IMG/VR virus record: IMGVR_UViG_3300034068_000870
Location: 1-34,257 of that record
DNA length: 34,257 bases
Source of the DNA: a virus
Strand: one strand, 5' to 3'
In this document: positions 16,427-24,919 of the stretch, one piece after another
Layout of the letters: every line of letters starts with the position of its first letter
Numbering within the stretch: the first letter of the stretch is position 1
Position numbers and translations under genes: made by a program
Notes under the pieces: generated by a model
Database searches by the model: none
Seen by the model: the letters and a program-made list of their open reading frames with translations, nothing else
Told to the model about the DNA's origin: nothing

Positions 16427-16678
16427 TCATTCGTTTCCGATGAATTCTCCGCTATCTATATTAATGGTTCCTACACCATATTTTGATTGAAGTTCTTTAC
16501 TTAATTTTAATTCTGTTGTTTTAATTTCTTTAAGTTCTTCAGTTACTTCTTGCTTTTGTAATTCTAAATCTTGGATTGACATTTCGATTAATCCGTATTT
16601 TTCAATTATTTCAGCTCTTAATTTTTGAATTTCTTTTACTGATAAGACTTCAGATTCTGTTAATTTTTCTGTTTTCAT
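16427..16678 (-). CDS. Small coiled-coil protein between fibre and sheath
   Basis: 83 residues, charged and helical: KLTESEVLSVKEIQKLRAEI, then LELQKQEVTEELKEI and ELKLSKELQSKYG with a heptad-like spacing of Leu/Ile/Val, then a short ending that includes VGTINIDSGEF. The coiled coil over residues 12-65 suggests a trimeric or dimeric connector or assembly factor. It lies 19 bases after the fibre gene and before the sheath; I do not recognise a family. Function not assigned. Confidence 0.7.
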   Translation of the reverse strand: MKTEKLTESEVLSVKEIQKLRAEIIEKYGLIEMSIQDLELQKQEVTEELKEIKTTELKLSKELQSKYGVGTINIDSGEFIGNE

Positions 16679-16697
16679 GACTTTTATATTATTTTAA

Positions 16698-18959
16698 TTA
16701 TGCTACTGATCCATTATTTAATGTTGTACTTATTGAATATATTGTACCTTGTATTTCAGTGTTAAACCAAATAGTAGGGGTAGTGTTTTCTAGTGTATTA
16801 GTTAATCGTATAGCAAATTTACTATTTGAATCTGTTACAGCATGATTAATTGAACCTGTTGTATTAACTACAATATTACTACCTGAAACTACTAAATAAG
16901 TAACAGAACCTGCCGCGAGTGCTGCTGATCCAGTTTGTGTAGCACTAGTCCACCAATGTATTAATTGTTGAGGTTGTGATAATGCACCACCACCTACAGC
17001 TGAAAATGTAGCTATAATTGCTCTTTGAGCAGTTGTTGAACCACTTATTGCTAAACTACAACTTACAAGTGTTGATAAACCTGATATACCTGATGTACCG
17101 GATAAACCTGAACGACCTGAGATGCCTGATGCTGCTATTAATGCCCAATAAGATGGGGATGATGAAGGTGTTTGATTTGAATTATTATTTTGAATTGATA
17201 TATAAGAACTTCCGTTATACTCAACTAAATCATTAATAGAATAAGTTAATTCAAAATCCCATCCTCCTGAGATCCAAATTAAACCTATACCTGAAAGACC
17301 TGAACGGCCTGATATTCCTGATTGGCCTGAAATTCCTGATTGACCTGAAATTCCTGATAAACCTGAAGAGGCTACTAAACTCCAATATGTAGCATTTGTA
17401 GGAACTATATTTAATGAAGATAATATAGCTATATATGTACTTCCATTATATGAAACTACATCATTAACACTATATGGATCTCCTCCTTTACCATTTGTAT
17501 TATAAGCACCTTGCCATATTAAACCAATACCTGAAATACCTGAGCGACCTGAAAGTCCTGATGTACCTGATGTACCTGATATTCCTGATTGGCCTGAAAT
17601 TCCTGATTGACCTGAAATTCCTGATAAACCTGAAGAGGCTACTAAATCCCAATATGTTCCATTTGTAGGTGATTGTCCTGCTCCTAGTGATGCTAATATA
17701 GCTATATAAGTACTTCCTAAATAAGAAACTACACTATTCACTGGGTATGGATCTCCACCTAAACCACCTGAAGTCCAAGTACCTTGCCATATTAAACCTA
17801 TACCTGAAATTCCTGAACGACCTGATAAGCCTGAAATTCCTGATATACCTGATGTACCTGATAAACCTGATATTCCTAATTGACCTGATAAGCCTGAAAG
17901 TCCTGATAAACCTGATTCGCTAATTCCACTTCCTCCTGATCCTGGTTGTCCACTTAAACCTGAAATACCTGAAGAGGCTACTAAACTCCAATATGTAGCG
18001 TTTGTAGGTGATTCTCCTGCTCCTAATGATGCTAATATAGCTATATAAGAGCTTCCTAAATAAGAAACTACACTATTAATAGCGTAAGGATCACCTCCAT
18101 CACCTCCTGAACTCCAAGTACCTTTCCAAATTAATCCTATACCTGAAATACCTGAACGACCTGACAAGCCTGAAATTCCTGATATACCTGATGTACCTGA
18201 TAAACCTGAATTGCCTGATGTGCCTGATAAGCCTGAAAGTCCTGATATTCCTGATAAACCTGATCGACCTGATAAACCGGAACCGGCTACTAATGACCAC
18301 GCTCCTGGTGATTCAGATGGTGGTGAATCTGAGTTATTAGCTATAGCTATGTAAGAATTACCACCGGATGAAACAATATCATTAATTTGATAATTTGTAC
18401 TACTGTTCCAAGTACCTTCCCAAATTAAACCTATGCCTGATAAACCTGAAATGCCTGATATGCCTGAAATACCTGATAAACCTGAGCGGCCTGATATTCC
18501 TGACTCACCTGCTTCAGCTATTAATGACCATGCTCCTGGTGATTCAGATGGTGGTGAATCTGAGTTATTAGCTATAGCTATGTAAGAATTACCACCTGAT
18601 GAAACAATATCATTAATTTGATAATTTGTAACACTACTCCAAGTACCTTCCCAAATTAAACCTATACCTGAAATTCCTGAACGACCTGATAAACCTGAAA
18701 TACCAGAAATACCTGAATTACCACTTAAACCTGATACAGTTGGTGTTGCTGCAAATGACGCTGATGTAGCGTAAGATGAACTTAAAGCTTGTGTAGCATA
18801 AGAAGAAGTAGCATTTAATGAACCTGTGATAGTTAATGAGCCACTTATTGTTATATCATAAGCTACAACACCTGTTAAAGCATCAATAGATTGAGTTATT
18901 TGAGATGCTTGTACTGTTGTCCCGGTTGATATACCAGATTTATCTAAAGTTAATGCCAT
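16698..18959 (-). CDS. Mosaic tail fibre: collagen-like G-X-S triplets with six WxG/Y/W modules
   Basis: 753 residues. The N-terminus (about 1-75) is a fibre head with a Ser/Thr/Ala-rich strand (ITGSLNATSSYATQALSSS). Then blocks of Gly-X-Ser triplets ([16 protein letters not shown] type) alternate with six modules of about 50 residues at roughly 100-150, 177-230, 270-325, 370-425, 450-505 and 530-580. Each module begins GLIW(E/Q/K)GTW, has YxxNDxVSYxGSSYIAI in the middle and ends (W)xLVAxSG; this arrangement resembles the small carbohydrate-binding modules found in phage fibres and chitinases. The C-terminal 130 residues form a separate beta-rich cap. Proline is almost absent from the triplets. 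Function: receptor-binding or virion-surface adhesin, inferred from domain style. Confidence 0.8.
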   Translation of the reverse strand: MALTLDKSGISTGTTVQASQITQSIDALTGVVAYDITISGSLTITGSLNATSSYATQALSSSYATSASFAATPTVSGLSGNSGISGISGLSGRSGISGIGLIWEGTWSSVTNYQINDIVSSGGNSYIAIANNSDSPPSESPGAWSLIAEAGESGISGRSGLSGISGISGISGLSGIGLIWEGTWNSSTNYQINDIVSSGGNSYIAIANNSDSPPSESPGAWSLVAGSGLSGRSGLSGISGLSGLSGTSGNSGLSGTSGISGISGLSGRSGISGIGLIWKGTWSSGGDGGDPYAINSVVSYLGSSYIAILASLGAGESPTNATYWSLVASSGISGLSGQPGSGGSGISESGLSGLSGLSGQLGISGLSGTSGISGISGLSGRSGISGIGLIWQGTWTSGGLGGDPYPVNSVVSYLGSTYIAILASLGAGQSPTNGTYWDLVASSGLSGISGQSGISGQSGISGTSGTSGLSGRSGISGIGLIWQGAYNTNGKGGDPYSVNDVVSYNGSTYIAILSSLNIVPTNATYWSLVASSGLSGISGQSGISGQSGISGRSGLSGIGLIWISGGWDFELTYSINDLVEYNGSSYISIQNNNSNQTPSSSPSYWALIAASGISGRSGLSGTSGISGLSTLVSCSLAISGSTTAQRAIIATFSAVGGGALSQPQQLIHWWTSATQTGSAALAAGSVTYLVVSGSNIVVNTTGSINHAVTDSNSKFAIRLTNTLENTTPTIWFNTEIQGTIYSISTTLNNGSVA
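18291..18440 (-). repeat. Module duplication, copy A
   Basis: About 150 bases that recur at 18522-18671, offset 231 bases (77 codons), differing at only a handful of positions. Both copies encode a WxG...YxxNDxVSSxGNSYIAI module. The in-frame spacing means the gene can gain or lose a module by recombination. Confidence 0.85.
18522..18671 (-). repeat. Module duplication, copy B
   Basis: Partner of the repeat at 18291-18440, including a stretch of more than 60 identical bases. It encodes the first WxG module of the mosaic fibre. Confidence 0.85.
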
Positions 18960-18966
18960 TTGATAG

Positions 18967-18981
18967 TTTTATTATAAATAT
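18967..18981 (-). promoter_or_regulatory. Late-type promoter motif before the mosaic fibre gene
   Basis: Minus-strand ATATTTATAATAAAA, only 8 bases from the ATG. If it is a promoter, the transcript would be nearly leaderless. It directly follows the terminator at 18996-19017. Confidence 0.5.
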
Positions 18982-18995
18982 AATAAAAAGAGAAA

Positions 18996-19017
18996 AAACC
19001 GCCTATATAGACGGTTT
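18996..19017 (-). terminator. Intrinsic terminator closing the modification cluster
   Basis: AAACCG (18996-19001) pairs with CGGTTT (19012-19017) around CCTATATAGA. On the minus strand the stem is followed by TTTCTCTTTTTATT. It ends the transcript of the 144-residue gene, 21 bases after its stop, and precedes the fibre gene. Confidence 0.75.
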
Positions 19018-19038
19018 ACTACAGTATATAATATATAA

Positions 19039-19473
19039 TTAGTCTACTTGGATTAATTTATAAAATATAATATAGTTATCGGATGTTTCAATATTTTTAA
19101 ACTCATCTAATTTAAATTCATGGTACTCAAGTTCTTTTTCTTCTTGTAATAAAGCACTAAATTCTTGTTGATATTGTATATATGATGGATTAAAATCTGT
19201 TTTAGTTTCATCAGTCCATACCTCAATTTCAAAAATATTATCTTTATCTTTAGTACCGTATTTTGTAATTAAATCTTCTTTTAATTGGTCAATAATAAAT
19301 TTTTCAGATGATGTTGTTTTAACTAAATCTGTTAACCAGTATTTAGTAGGTAAACTTAATTTTTCATTTAATAAACCAAGTGATAAAATTTCACCGGTTG
19401 ATGGATTTACAAAACCGTTAAGTTCTGAATCAAGTTTATAAATTTCTTGTAATGTTAATTTAATATGAGCCAT
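19039..19473 (-). CDS. Hypothetical phage protein at the end of the modification cluster
   Basis: 144 residues: LTLQEIYKLDSELNGFVNPS, GLLNEKLSLPTKYWLTDLVK, then acidic helices (QLKEDLITKYGTKDKDNIFE, LLQEEKELEYHEFKLDEFKN) and a final FYKL strand. Its style (short, acidic, DUF1617-like helices) is common in phage tail regions; I cannot name it. It overlaps the upstream methyltransferase by 14 bases and so appears translationally coupled to it. The terminator immediately follows. Confidence 0.7.
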   Translation of the reverse strand: MAHIKLTLQEIYKLDSELNGFVNPSTGEILSLGLLNEKLSLPTKYWLTDLVKTTSSEKFIIDQLKEDLITKYGTKDKDNIFEIEVWTDETKTDFNPSYIQYQQEFSALLQEEKELEYHEFKLDEFKNIETSDNYIIFYKLIQVD

Positions 19474-19987
19474 TTGTTGTATTTAAATCATAATTAATAT
19501 AATAACCATATAATTCGTTTCCAAATATTAATTTTAATGATGGATATCTTTCTAAAACATTTATAGGAGTTAAATCTGGTTGTAAATGAGTTTCATATAT
19601 ATTTCCAAAATGTTCTCCTTGTTCATAATTATAAGGTACAGCAACTAAACATTTTTTATTAGTTAAATTAACTTTATCTATAAATATTTTTGCATCTTCT
19701 GTAGTTAAATGTTCTAAAACATCTCCCATAATAATATAATCATATAGAGTAAAATCAAAATTAGTAATATCCCCTATAATTACATTTTCATATTTAAAAT
19801 TTAAATCAAATTGATGAATATAAGGTTCAAAAATTTCTAAACAATCTATTTTATATCCTAAGTCACGTAATAAATCAGAGTATGTACCAGCACCTGGCCC
19901 TACATCTAATATTTTAGTATTATTAGGAATATGTTTACTAAAATGTTCTTTAACATCAGTTTTATAAATCGAATAACTATAAGGCAT
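19460..19987 (-). CDS. SAM-dependent methyltransferase, class I
   Basis: 175 residues, a compact Rossmann methyltransferase. Motif I TKILDVGPGAGTYSDLL (residues 24-40), post-I acidic residue in CLEIFEPY (Glu51), motif II-like GDITNFDFTLYDYIIMGDVLEHL (72-95, given here in part) and a strand KKCLVAVPYNY. The VLEHL step is typical of the UbiE/COQ5-like small-molecule methyltransferases often found in sugar-modification loci. It overlaps the GT2 gene by 11 bases and the 144-residue gene by 14, so all three act as one translational unit. Likely substrate is a glycan or amino group on a protein-linked sugar; this is inferred from neighbours only. Confidence 0.8.
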   Translation of the reverse strand: MPYSYSIYKTDVKEHFSKHIPNNTKILDVGPGAGTYSDLLRDLGYKIDCLEIFEPYIHQFDLNFKYENVIIGDITNFDFTLYDYIIMGDVLEHLTTEDAKIFIDKVNLTNKKCLVAVPYNYEQGEHFGNIYETHLQPDLTPINVLERYPSLKLIFGNELYGYYINYDLNTTNGSY

Positions 19988-20597
19988 ATTGAGGTATATT
20001 AGTTGTATTACCTACATTATAATATACTTCAGGAGTTATAATATAATTTGTAGTTAAATTTTTTAATTTTAATAAAAAGTCAAAATCCTCACCATCTTTA
20101 TTACTATCAAATAATAAATTATTAAATTTATTTTTATAACAAAAAGAAATACCAACTTGACCTCTAATTAATTCATTTGATGTTAGTTTAGGTAATATAA
20201 GATCATTTTCATATCTCATTCTCCATACAACAAAATCATAATCATTATATTTTTCAAATAAATCTTTTATATAGTCAGGATGAAGATTATCATCATCATC
20301 TAAAAATCCAATCCATTTAGTATTAGCTTCTTTTATACCTATATTTCTAACTAAGCCTGATTGGCCATTAATAGGACCAAATAATCCGGTTTTTTCTATA
20401 TTAATAGTTTTTATTCTTTTGTCATCAAATTGAGCTCCTTTAACTCCATCATATACAATAATACAATTCCAGTTTGGGTTGGTTTGGTTTAATAAAGAAT
20501 TTATAGAATTAACTAAAGTTGGACGATTTACTGATGGTATAATAAATGTTATTTTAGAATCATCCTCAAATAAATCTAATTGATATGGATAAGCCAT
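19977..20597 (-). CDS. GT2-family glycosyltransferase
   Basis: 206 residues, a short GT-A enzyme. KITFIIPSVNRPTLVNSINS is the entry strand/helix, WNCIIVYDGV the nucleotide-binding strand, and WIGFLDDDDN (residues 95-104) the metal-binding DxD region. GEDFDFLLKL near 170 resembles the ED box of inverting GT2 enzymes that binds the acceptor or catalytic base. The protein is shorter than typical GT2 (about 250-300) but has the core motifs. It shares a TAATG stop/start with the small membrane protein upstream and overlaps the methyltransferase downstream, indicating a tightly coupled modification operon. Confidence 0.85.
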   Translation of the reverse strand: MAYPYQLDLFEDDSKITFIIPSVNRPTLVNSINSLLNQTNPNWNCIIVYDGVKGAQFDDKRIKTINIEKTGLFGPINGQSGLVRNIGIKEANTKWIGFLDDDDNLHPDYIKDLFEKYNDYDFVVWRMRYENDLILPKLTSNELIRGQVGISFCYKNKFNNLLFDSNKDGEDFDFLLKLKNLTTNYIITPEVYYNVGNTTNIPQYAL

Positions 20598-20863
20598 TAT
20601 TGATCAGCTTTAACTTGTTTTGGTTTTTTAGTTGATTTTGTTTTATTACTGTAGTAATATTTTTTCTTTTTCGCTGGTTTTTCAGTTTCGTTAAACGGTT
20701 TTTCTACCGCTACTGGAGCATCTTCAAAATGAGGATAATCTTCAACTGGGAATAAAGAATTTGGTTTAGTGTCTGTAGATGTATCTTCTTTTCCTACAAT
20801 TACAGATACAATAATAATTGCTGTTAGTAATGCAATTACAATAAAAATTAAAAATGATGACAT
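20597..20863 (-). CDS. Small single-pass membrane protein
   Basis: 88 residues. One hydrophobic helix at the N-terminus (FLIFIVIALLTAIIIVSVIV, residues 4-23) is followed by an acidic/proline segment (SLFPVEDYPHFEDAP) and a very basic Lys/Tyr tail (AKKKKYYYSNKTKSTKKPKQ). The arrangement fits an N-in or N-out anchor with an exposed tail. It is not a holin by length of the tail, nor does it have a lipobox. Its stop/start overlap with the GT2 gene suggests it could anchor a modification enzyme at the membrane, but this is inference. Start preceded by the 19-mer and a Bacteroidota-type promoter. Confidence 0.65.
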   Translation of the reverse strand: MSSFLIFIVIALLTAIIIVSVIVGKEDTSTDTKPNSLFPVEDYPHFEDAPVAVEKPFNETEKPAKKKKYYYSNKTKSTKKPKQVKADQ

Positions 20864-20890
20864 AATTTTTTAATGGGGTTTATGGGTTAA

Positions 20891-20931
20891 GTTTATATAT
20901 ATAAATATACGAAGATATTTTAAAGATCCAA
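20891..20931 (-). promoter_or_regulatory. Compound promoter region before the membrane protein gene
   Basis: CTTGGAT, a 16-base gap, then TATATT (20904-20909) on the minus strand. The -7 box is the start of the 19-mer TATATTTATATATATAAAC (20891-20909) identical to 14054-14072. Both promoter styles therefore overlap here. Confidence 0.55.
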
Positions 20932-20932
20932 G

Positions 20933-23587
20933 TTAAATTTTATTTTTTCTTAATTCTATTAACTCTTCTAATCTATATTCATTTTCTTCTACAGGCCAAT
21001 CATACATTGTACTGTCTGTACCTTTATGTAATACACCTCCAGGAACACATAATACAAAATTTCCTTTTCCTAATTTACCTGGTGATTTAGGATTCCAATA
21101 TGTTAATTCCCAATCTAAACCAGCATTCCAAGATGAATTTACATATGAATCATTATGCATTCTATCTAAATGGATTGGCATCATGTTTTTAATATCTTTA
21201 ACTCGCATAACCATATGTCCAGCTCTACATGCTCTTTTTTCACATAGATTACCAAATTGAGTTTCTACCCAGCCTAATTCACCATGTTCTTTACTCATAT
21301 AACCTGTAGCAATATATCTATCAGGATAAGTATTTAATATATTACAGTATGTACTTATTGGTTCATTAAATAAATTATCTTGATCTGTGAATTGAATAAA
21401 GTCATAATCATCAATATTCATATCATCAAACATTTGAAGCATAGATGCTCTTTGACCCATATTAAATTCTGAGTTATGTAATGTAAACCTATCATTAATG
21501 TTTTCTTTAATGATTTTTAGTGTTTCTTCTTTATTTTCTTGGTTTGAGTTTTCAACTATATAAATATCATTTATTAATCCAGGTTCTTGAATATCTTTTA
21601 ATGAATTAATAACATTTTTAATATGATGTGATCTATTATACGATGTTAATAAAGTAAGTACTTTAGTTGGTTTTGTTAATTTAGGTAAAATGTCATTTTC
21701 AAACATATTAGCTATTTTTTCCCAAGAATAATTTTCTCTAACATAGTCTGAGTTTTCTTTTAGCTCTTTACTTTCAATAATTAAATCATAATGGTCATAA
21801 ACATATTTCATATGTTTTATTAAATCCTTAAGATTTGGTTCACCCCATTCTCCTTTAAACCAAGGATGATTTTTAACAGGTACTGATTTAGAAGAAACAT
21901 TATAGTATCTACCTTTAATTAATTCTGTTGCTCCTGGTTCTGAGGTTGCTATTGTTGGTAATCCACAAGCTATTGCTTCTAATAAAGTCATTCCAAACGA
22001 ATCACCTCTAGATGGATAAACATAAGCATGACATTCTTTATATAATTCAATTACTCTATCATGTCCTTCATCACTTATATGCCAAAATATATTAGTATAG
22101 TCTTTTATAATATCTTTTACTTCTTGACTATTATAAAACAACATAGCATCATTTGATTTAATATGTAATTCTACACTATCACTATTACCAAATAAATCAA
22201 TAAAAGCGTTTAAAGTATGAAATATACCTTTTCTATCTGAACATTCTCCAACATATAAAAATTTAAATTTATCTCCTTTAATTCTAGGTGTATATTTAAA
22301 TATTTCAGGATCAATTCCATGAGGTAATACAAATATAGGTTTTTTAATACCAAAGTTTTTTATTCTATTTTTTGATATATTAGAAGGTGTTAAGAAAAAA
22401 TCTGCTGTATTTCCGTTAGCTACAAATTGACCAGCTTCACCTGTTGTATCAACTCCAGTATAAATTACTTTAGTTTTAAAATTATCTAAATATCGTACCA
22501 TATCAGGATAAGAGAACATAATACCTAAATCAGTATTTAATGGTTTATCTAATAAAGCATGAATTAATGGATTTTTAGTTTCTGTTTCTCCAATTATAGC
22601 TTCACAAGATAAATCTACAGTATCATTTAGTTGTTCTAATAAACGTTGAGATAAAATTCCCATTGAAGCATAATCATCATATTTAGCTAACCAAGTTAAT
22701 TTAGTTGTTTTACTATTAATTATTTTTCCTTTAGTTACTGAATTGATAATAATATCTATATTCATTTCTGGAGTGCATTCAAATATATGAGCTTTAGCTA
22801 CAATATCTTTATCAAATCTTATTTTTTCAAATTCATCTCCTGATTTATTTACAACTACATATACTTCGTTTCCTTGTACTGTTTTTTTGACTTTATCATA
22901 TGGTAAATCTTTTAAAACAACAACATTTGAAGCTTGTAAAAATTTATTATGTTTTTGTTTATTAAAAGTTATTAATTTATTTAAATCTTCTGATTTAAAA
23001 TCTTGGTATGAAACACCTTGATGGTGTCTTATAGGGAAACCAGTAGCTATATTTTTTCCAAAATCATCTTTATAAAAATCATAACCTAAGCTATATCCGT
23101 TGTTTTTAACTCTATAAGAAAATTCAACATCTTCTTCATATCCTAAACCAAATCCTTCATTTAATAAACCTACTTTATTTAAAACAGATTTTCTAGTTAT
23201 AAAACAACACCCTAAAATAAAGTCATCAGCCATAACCGGGCCTATTACTCCATTTTCTTCTTTATCACATAATACTTGTAAACGTTCTTCCCATCCTTGA
23301 CCTAAATGAACATCACTATTCATACACATTATGTATTCGTTTTTACATAATTTAAAACCTTCGTTTACTGCTTTTGCAAATCCTATACCTTCTTTACGAA
23401 TATGTAATTCAACTAATGGATGAGAATCAGCATATTGTTTTAATTTTTTATTACCTTCATCTGTAGTACCATTAGAATAAAATACAATTTGGTTTACAGA
23501 TTTAGCTGTACTTAATGTCATATCTAAGTACTCTAATGTCATATCAACATTATTATAGATAGGTATTATTAGTGATATTGGCTTCAT
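20933..23587 (-). CDS. Three-domain glycosyltransferase (GT2 - GT4-like - GT2)
   Basis: 884 residues. Domain 1 (about 1-215): GT2 with ISLIIPIYNNVDMTLEYLDM, VFYSNGTTDEGNKK, and NSD at 90-92, plus GLGYEEDVEFSYRVKNNGY. Domain 2 (about 330-620): GT-B, with PHGIDPEIF, FKFLYVGECSDRKGIFHTLN and the GT4 signature SFGMTLLEAIACGLPTIATS near 525-545, followed by the EPGATELI acidic step. Domain 3 (about 640-884): second GT2 with VLTLLTSYNRSHHIKNVINS, FTDQDN and WNAGLDWELTYWNPKSPG. It may build a short glycan in successive steps. It meets the 436-residue GT9 gene by one base (ATG within TAATG). Three glycosyltransferase modules in one chain is unusual for a phage. Confidence 0.85.
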   Translation of the reverse strand: MKPISLIIPIYNNVDMTLEYLDMTLSTAKSVNQIVFYSNGTTDEGNKKLKQYADSHPLVELHIRKEGIGFAKAVNEGFKLCKNEYIMCMNSDVHLGQGWEERLQVLCDKEENGVIGPVMADDFILGCCFITRKSVLNKVGLLNEGFGLGYEEDVEFSYRVKNNGYSLGYDFYKDDFGKNIATGFPIRHHQGVSYQDFKSEDLNKLITFNKQKHNKFLQASNVVVLKDLPYDKVKKTVQGNEVYVVVNKSGDEFEKIRFDKDIVAKAHIFECTPEMNIDIIINSVTKGKIINSKTTKLTWLAKYDDYASMGILSQRLLEQLNDTVDLSCEAIIGETETKNPLIHALLDKPLNTDLGIMFSYPDMVRYLDNFKTKVIYTGVDTTGEAGQFVANGNTADFFLTPSNISKNRIKNFGIKKPIFVLPHGIDPEIFKYTPRIKGDKFKFLYVGECSDRKGIFHTLNAFIDLFGNSDSVELHIKSNDAMLFYNSQEVKDIIKDYTNIFWHISDEGHDRVIELYKECHAYVYPSRGDSFGMTLLEAIACGLPTIATSEPGATELIKGRYYNVSSKSVPVKNHPWFKGEWGEPNLKDLIKHMKYVYDHYDLIIESKELKENSDYVRENYSWEKIANMFENDILPKLTKPTKVLTLLTSYNRSHHIKNVINSLKDIQEPGLINDIYIVENSNQENKEETLKIIKENINDRFTLHNSEFNMGQRASMLQMFDDMNIDDYDFIQFTDQDNLFNEPISTYCNILNTYPDRYIATGYMSKEHGELGWVETQFGNLCEKRACRAGHMVMRVKDIKNMMPIHLDRMHNDSYVNSSWNAGLDWELTYWNPKSPGKLGKGNFVLCVPGGVLHKGTDSTMYDWPVEENEYRLEELIELRKNKI

Positions 23588-24897
23588 TATTTTAATTTAC
23601 TTTTAATAACATTTAATACATCATCTAATTTAATTAGATTCATACATTCTTTTCTTTCTGGTTGTTGTAAGTCTAACCACCATCTCCTATCGTAGTAGTT
23701 TTTACTACAATCTTTTTCAATATATTTTACTCCAGGATGTTTAGCGTGATCATTATAAAATGGAGTTAAACAAATTCCTGCTTTTGGATTTACAGAAGCT
23801 GCAAAGTGATGAACAAATGTATCTACACTTATCCATAATTTAGCTTCGTCAATTAATCCTGCTAATTCAGAAATAGATTTATCTAAAAATTTACCATCTA
23901 CACCAGAGGGTGCTTGTGAAAGAGGAATTTGATCGTCTTTATGAGAACCTACTTGTATGACTTGATATCCTTGTTTTTTTAATTCAAATATTAATCTAAA
24001 CCATCTAACATCAACCCAGTCTTTATTTGAGTCTTGATTTTGGATTTTAGCTGCTGTTGTACTTACTAAAGCTAATGGTTTGCCTGTGTTGTTAAATTTA
24101 GTTTTAGGACCAGTATATCTTAATAAATCATTTATTTCTCGTTTTTCTCCATACATTTCAAAAAATGCATCTATAATTGTAGGAGAGTTATTTGCTGAAC
24201 CGTAAGTGTAAACAAATCGTTTATATCCACCAAATAATTCATCTGTCCAAGATACAAATCCTTTACATTCAATATGTTCTAAAGAAAATGGATATATACA
24301 AGATATGTAACAATCTTTACCTATTTTTTCTAATAATGGGTAGGCCATTACATGATCGCCTAATCCACCATCTACATAAATAATTCGTTTATAAAATAAT
24401 GGATGGTCAATTTTTTTAAAATATCGTTCTGAGTCAGATGTTTTATCAAAATTAAAAATATGTTTTGTTTTTTGACTAATTAAATCCGCTATAAACCATG
24501 TTATATGTTGATAGTTAATATCTTGATTACGGCGTAGCAAATCAATAGTTTTTGCTAATAAATAGGTATTATTCAGTGTATCCCAACTTTTAAAGTCAAA
24601 GTGTGTATTAGACTCATCTATAATTAAACTATATTCAGTTTTAGTTTTAGATATGAGTTCTACAATTGAATGAACTTGGGAACTTGTTGTTGGGTGAATA
24701 CTATAATTAAAACTAGCAAGTGTTGTTAGTTTATTTAGTATAATAGGATTATTCCAAGGTATATAACCTTTACAATTAACTTGTAAAGTTTGGATTTGAG
24801 ATTTTAAAGGATGTTGATGTAGTTTATCTAATAAATTTAATAACTTAGTTTCATTCTCTGTATGGATGATAACTGTTATTTTATCATTTTGGGTCAT
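23587..24897 (-). CDS. Glycosyltransferase with a GT9-like C-terminal domain
   Basis: 436 residues. From about 170 the chain matches the GT9 (heptosyltransferase-like) GT-B fold: YVDGGLGDHVMAYPLLEKIG (about 174-193), GKPLALVSTTAAKIQNQDSN, GYQVIQVGSHKDDQI, and LWISVDTFVHHFAASVNPKA (the nucleotide-sugar pocket). The first 150 residues start ITVIIHTENETKLLNLLDKL with an ending TEYSLIIDESNTHFD; this could be a decayed GT2 domain with the DxD reduced to DES. Position: downstream of the kelch genes, upstream of the three-domain GT with a one-base overlap. It has a Bacteroidota-type promoter. Confidence 0.8.
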   Translation of the reverse strand: MTQNDKITVIIHTENETKLLNLLDKLHQHPLKSQIQTLQVNCKGYIPWNNPIILNKLTTLASFNYSIHPTTSSQVHSIVELISKTKTEYSLIIDESNTHFDFKSWDTLNNTYLLAKTIDLLRRNQDINYQHITWFIADLISQKTKHIFNFDKTSDSERYFKKIDHPLFYKRIIYVDGGLGDHVMAYPLLEKIGKDCYISCIYPFSLEHIECKGFVSWTDELFGGYKRFVYTYGSANNSPTIIDAFFEMYGEKREINDLLRYTGPKTKFNNTGKPLALVSTTAAKIQNQDSNKDWVDVRWFRLIFELKKQGYQVIQVGSHKDDQIPLSQAPSGVDGKFLDKSISELAGLIDEAKLWISVDTFVHHFAASVNPKAGICLTPFYNDHAKHPGVKYIEKDCSKNYYDRRWWLDLQQPERKECMNLIKLDDVLNVIKSKLK

Positions 24898-24919
24898 AAC
24901 TTAATTGTATTTACTAATA

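Noticed and set aside
18100-18300. Arg/Ile/Phe-rich 66-residue frame on the minus strand
   Set aside because: It is the collagen-like triplet region of the mosaic fibre read in another frame.
16698-18959. Regularly spaced short repeats that look like a CRISPR array
   Set aside because: Repeat units are Gly-X-Ser codons in frame within an open 753-codon gene, with irregular spacing and no unique spacers.
10478-20909. T4 late promoters (TATAAATA)
   Set aside because: The octamer appears on the plus strand, opposite to all genes. On the coding strand the motif is TATTTATA, so I describe it only as a separate motif.
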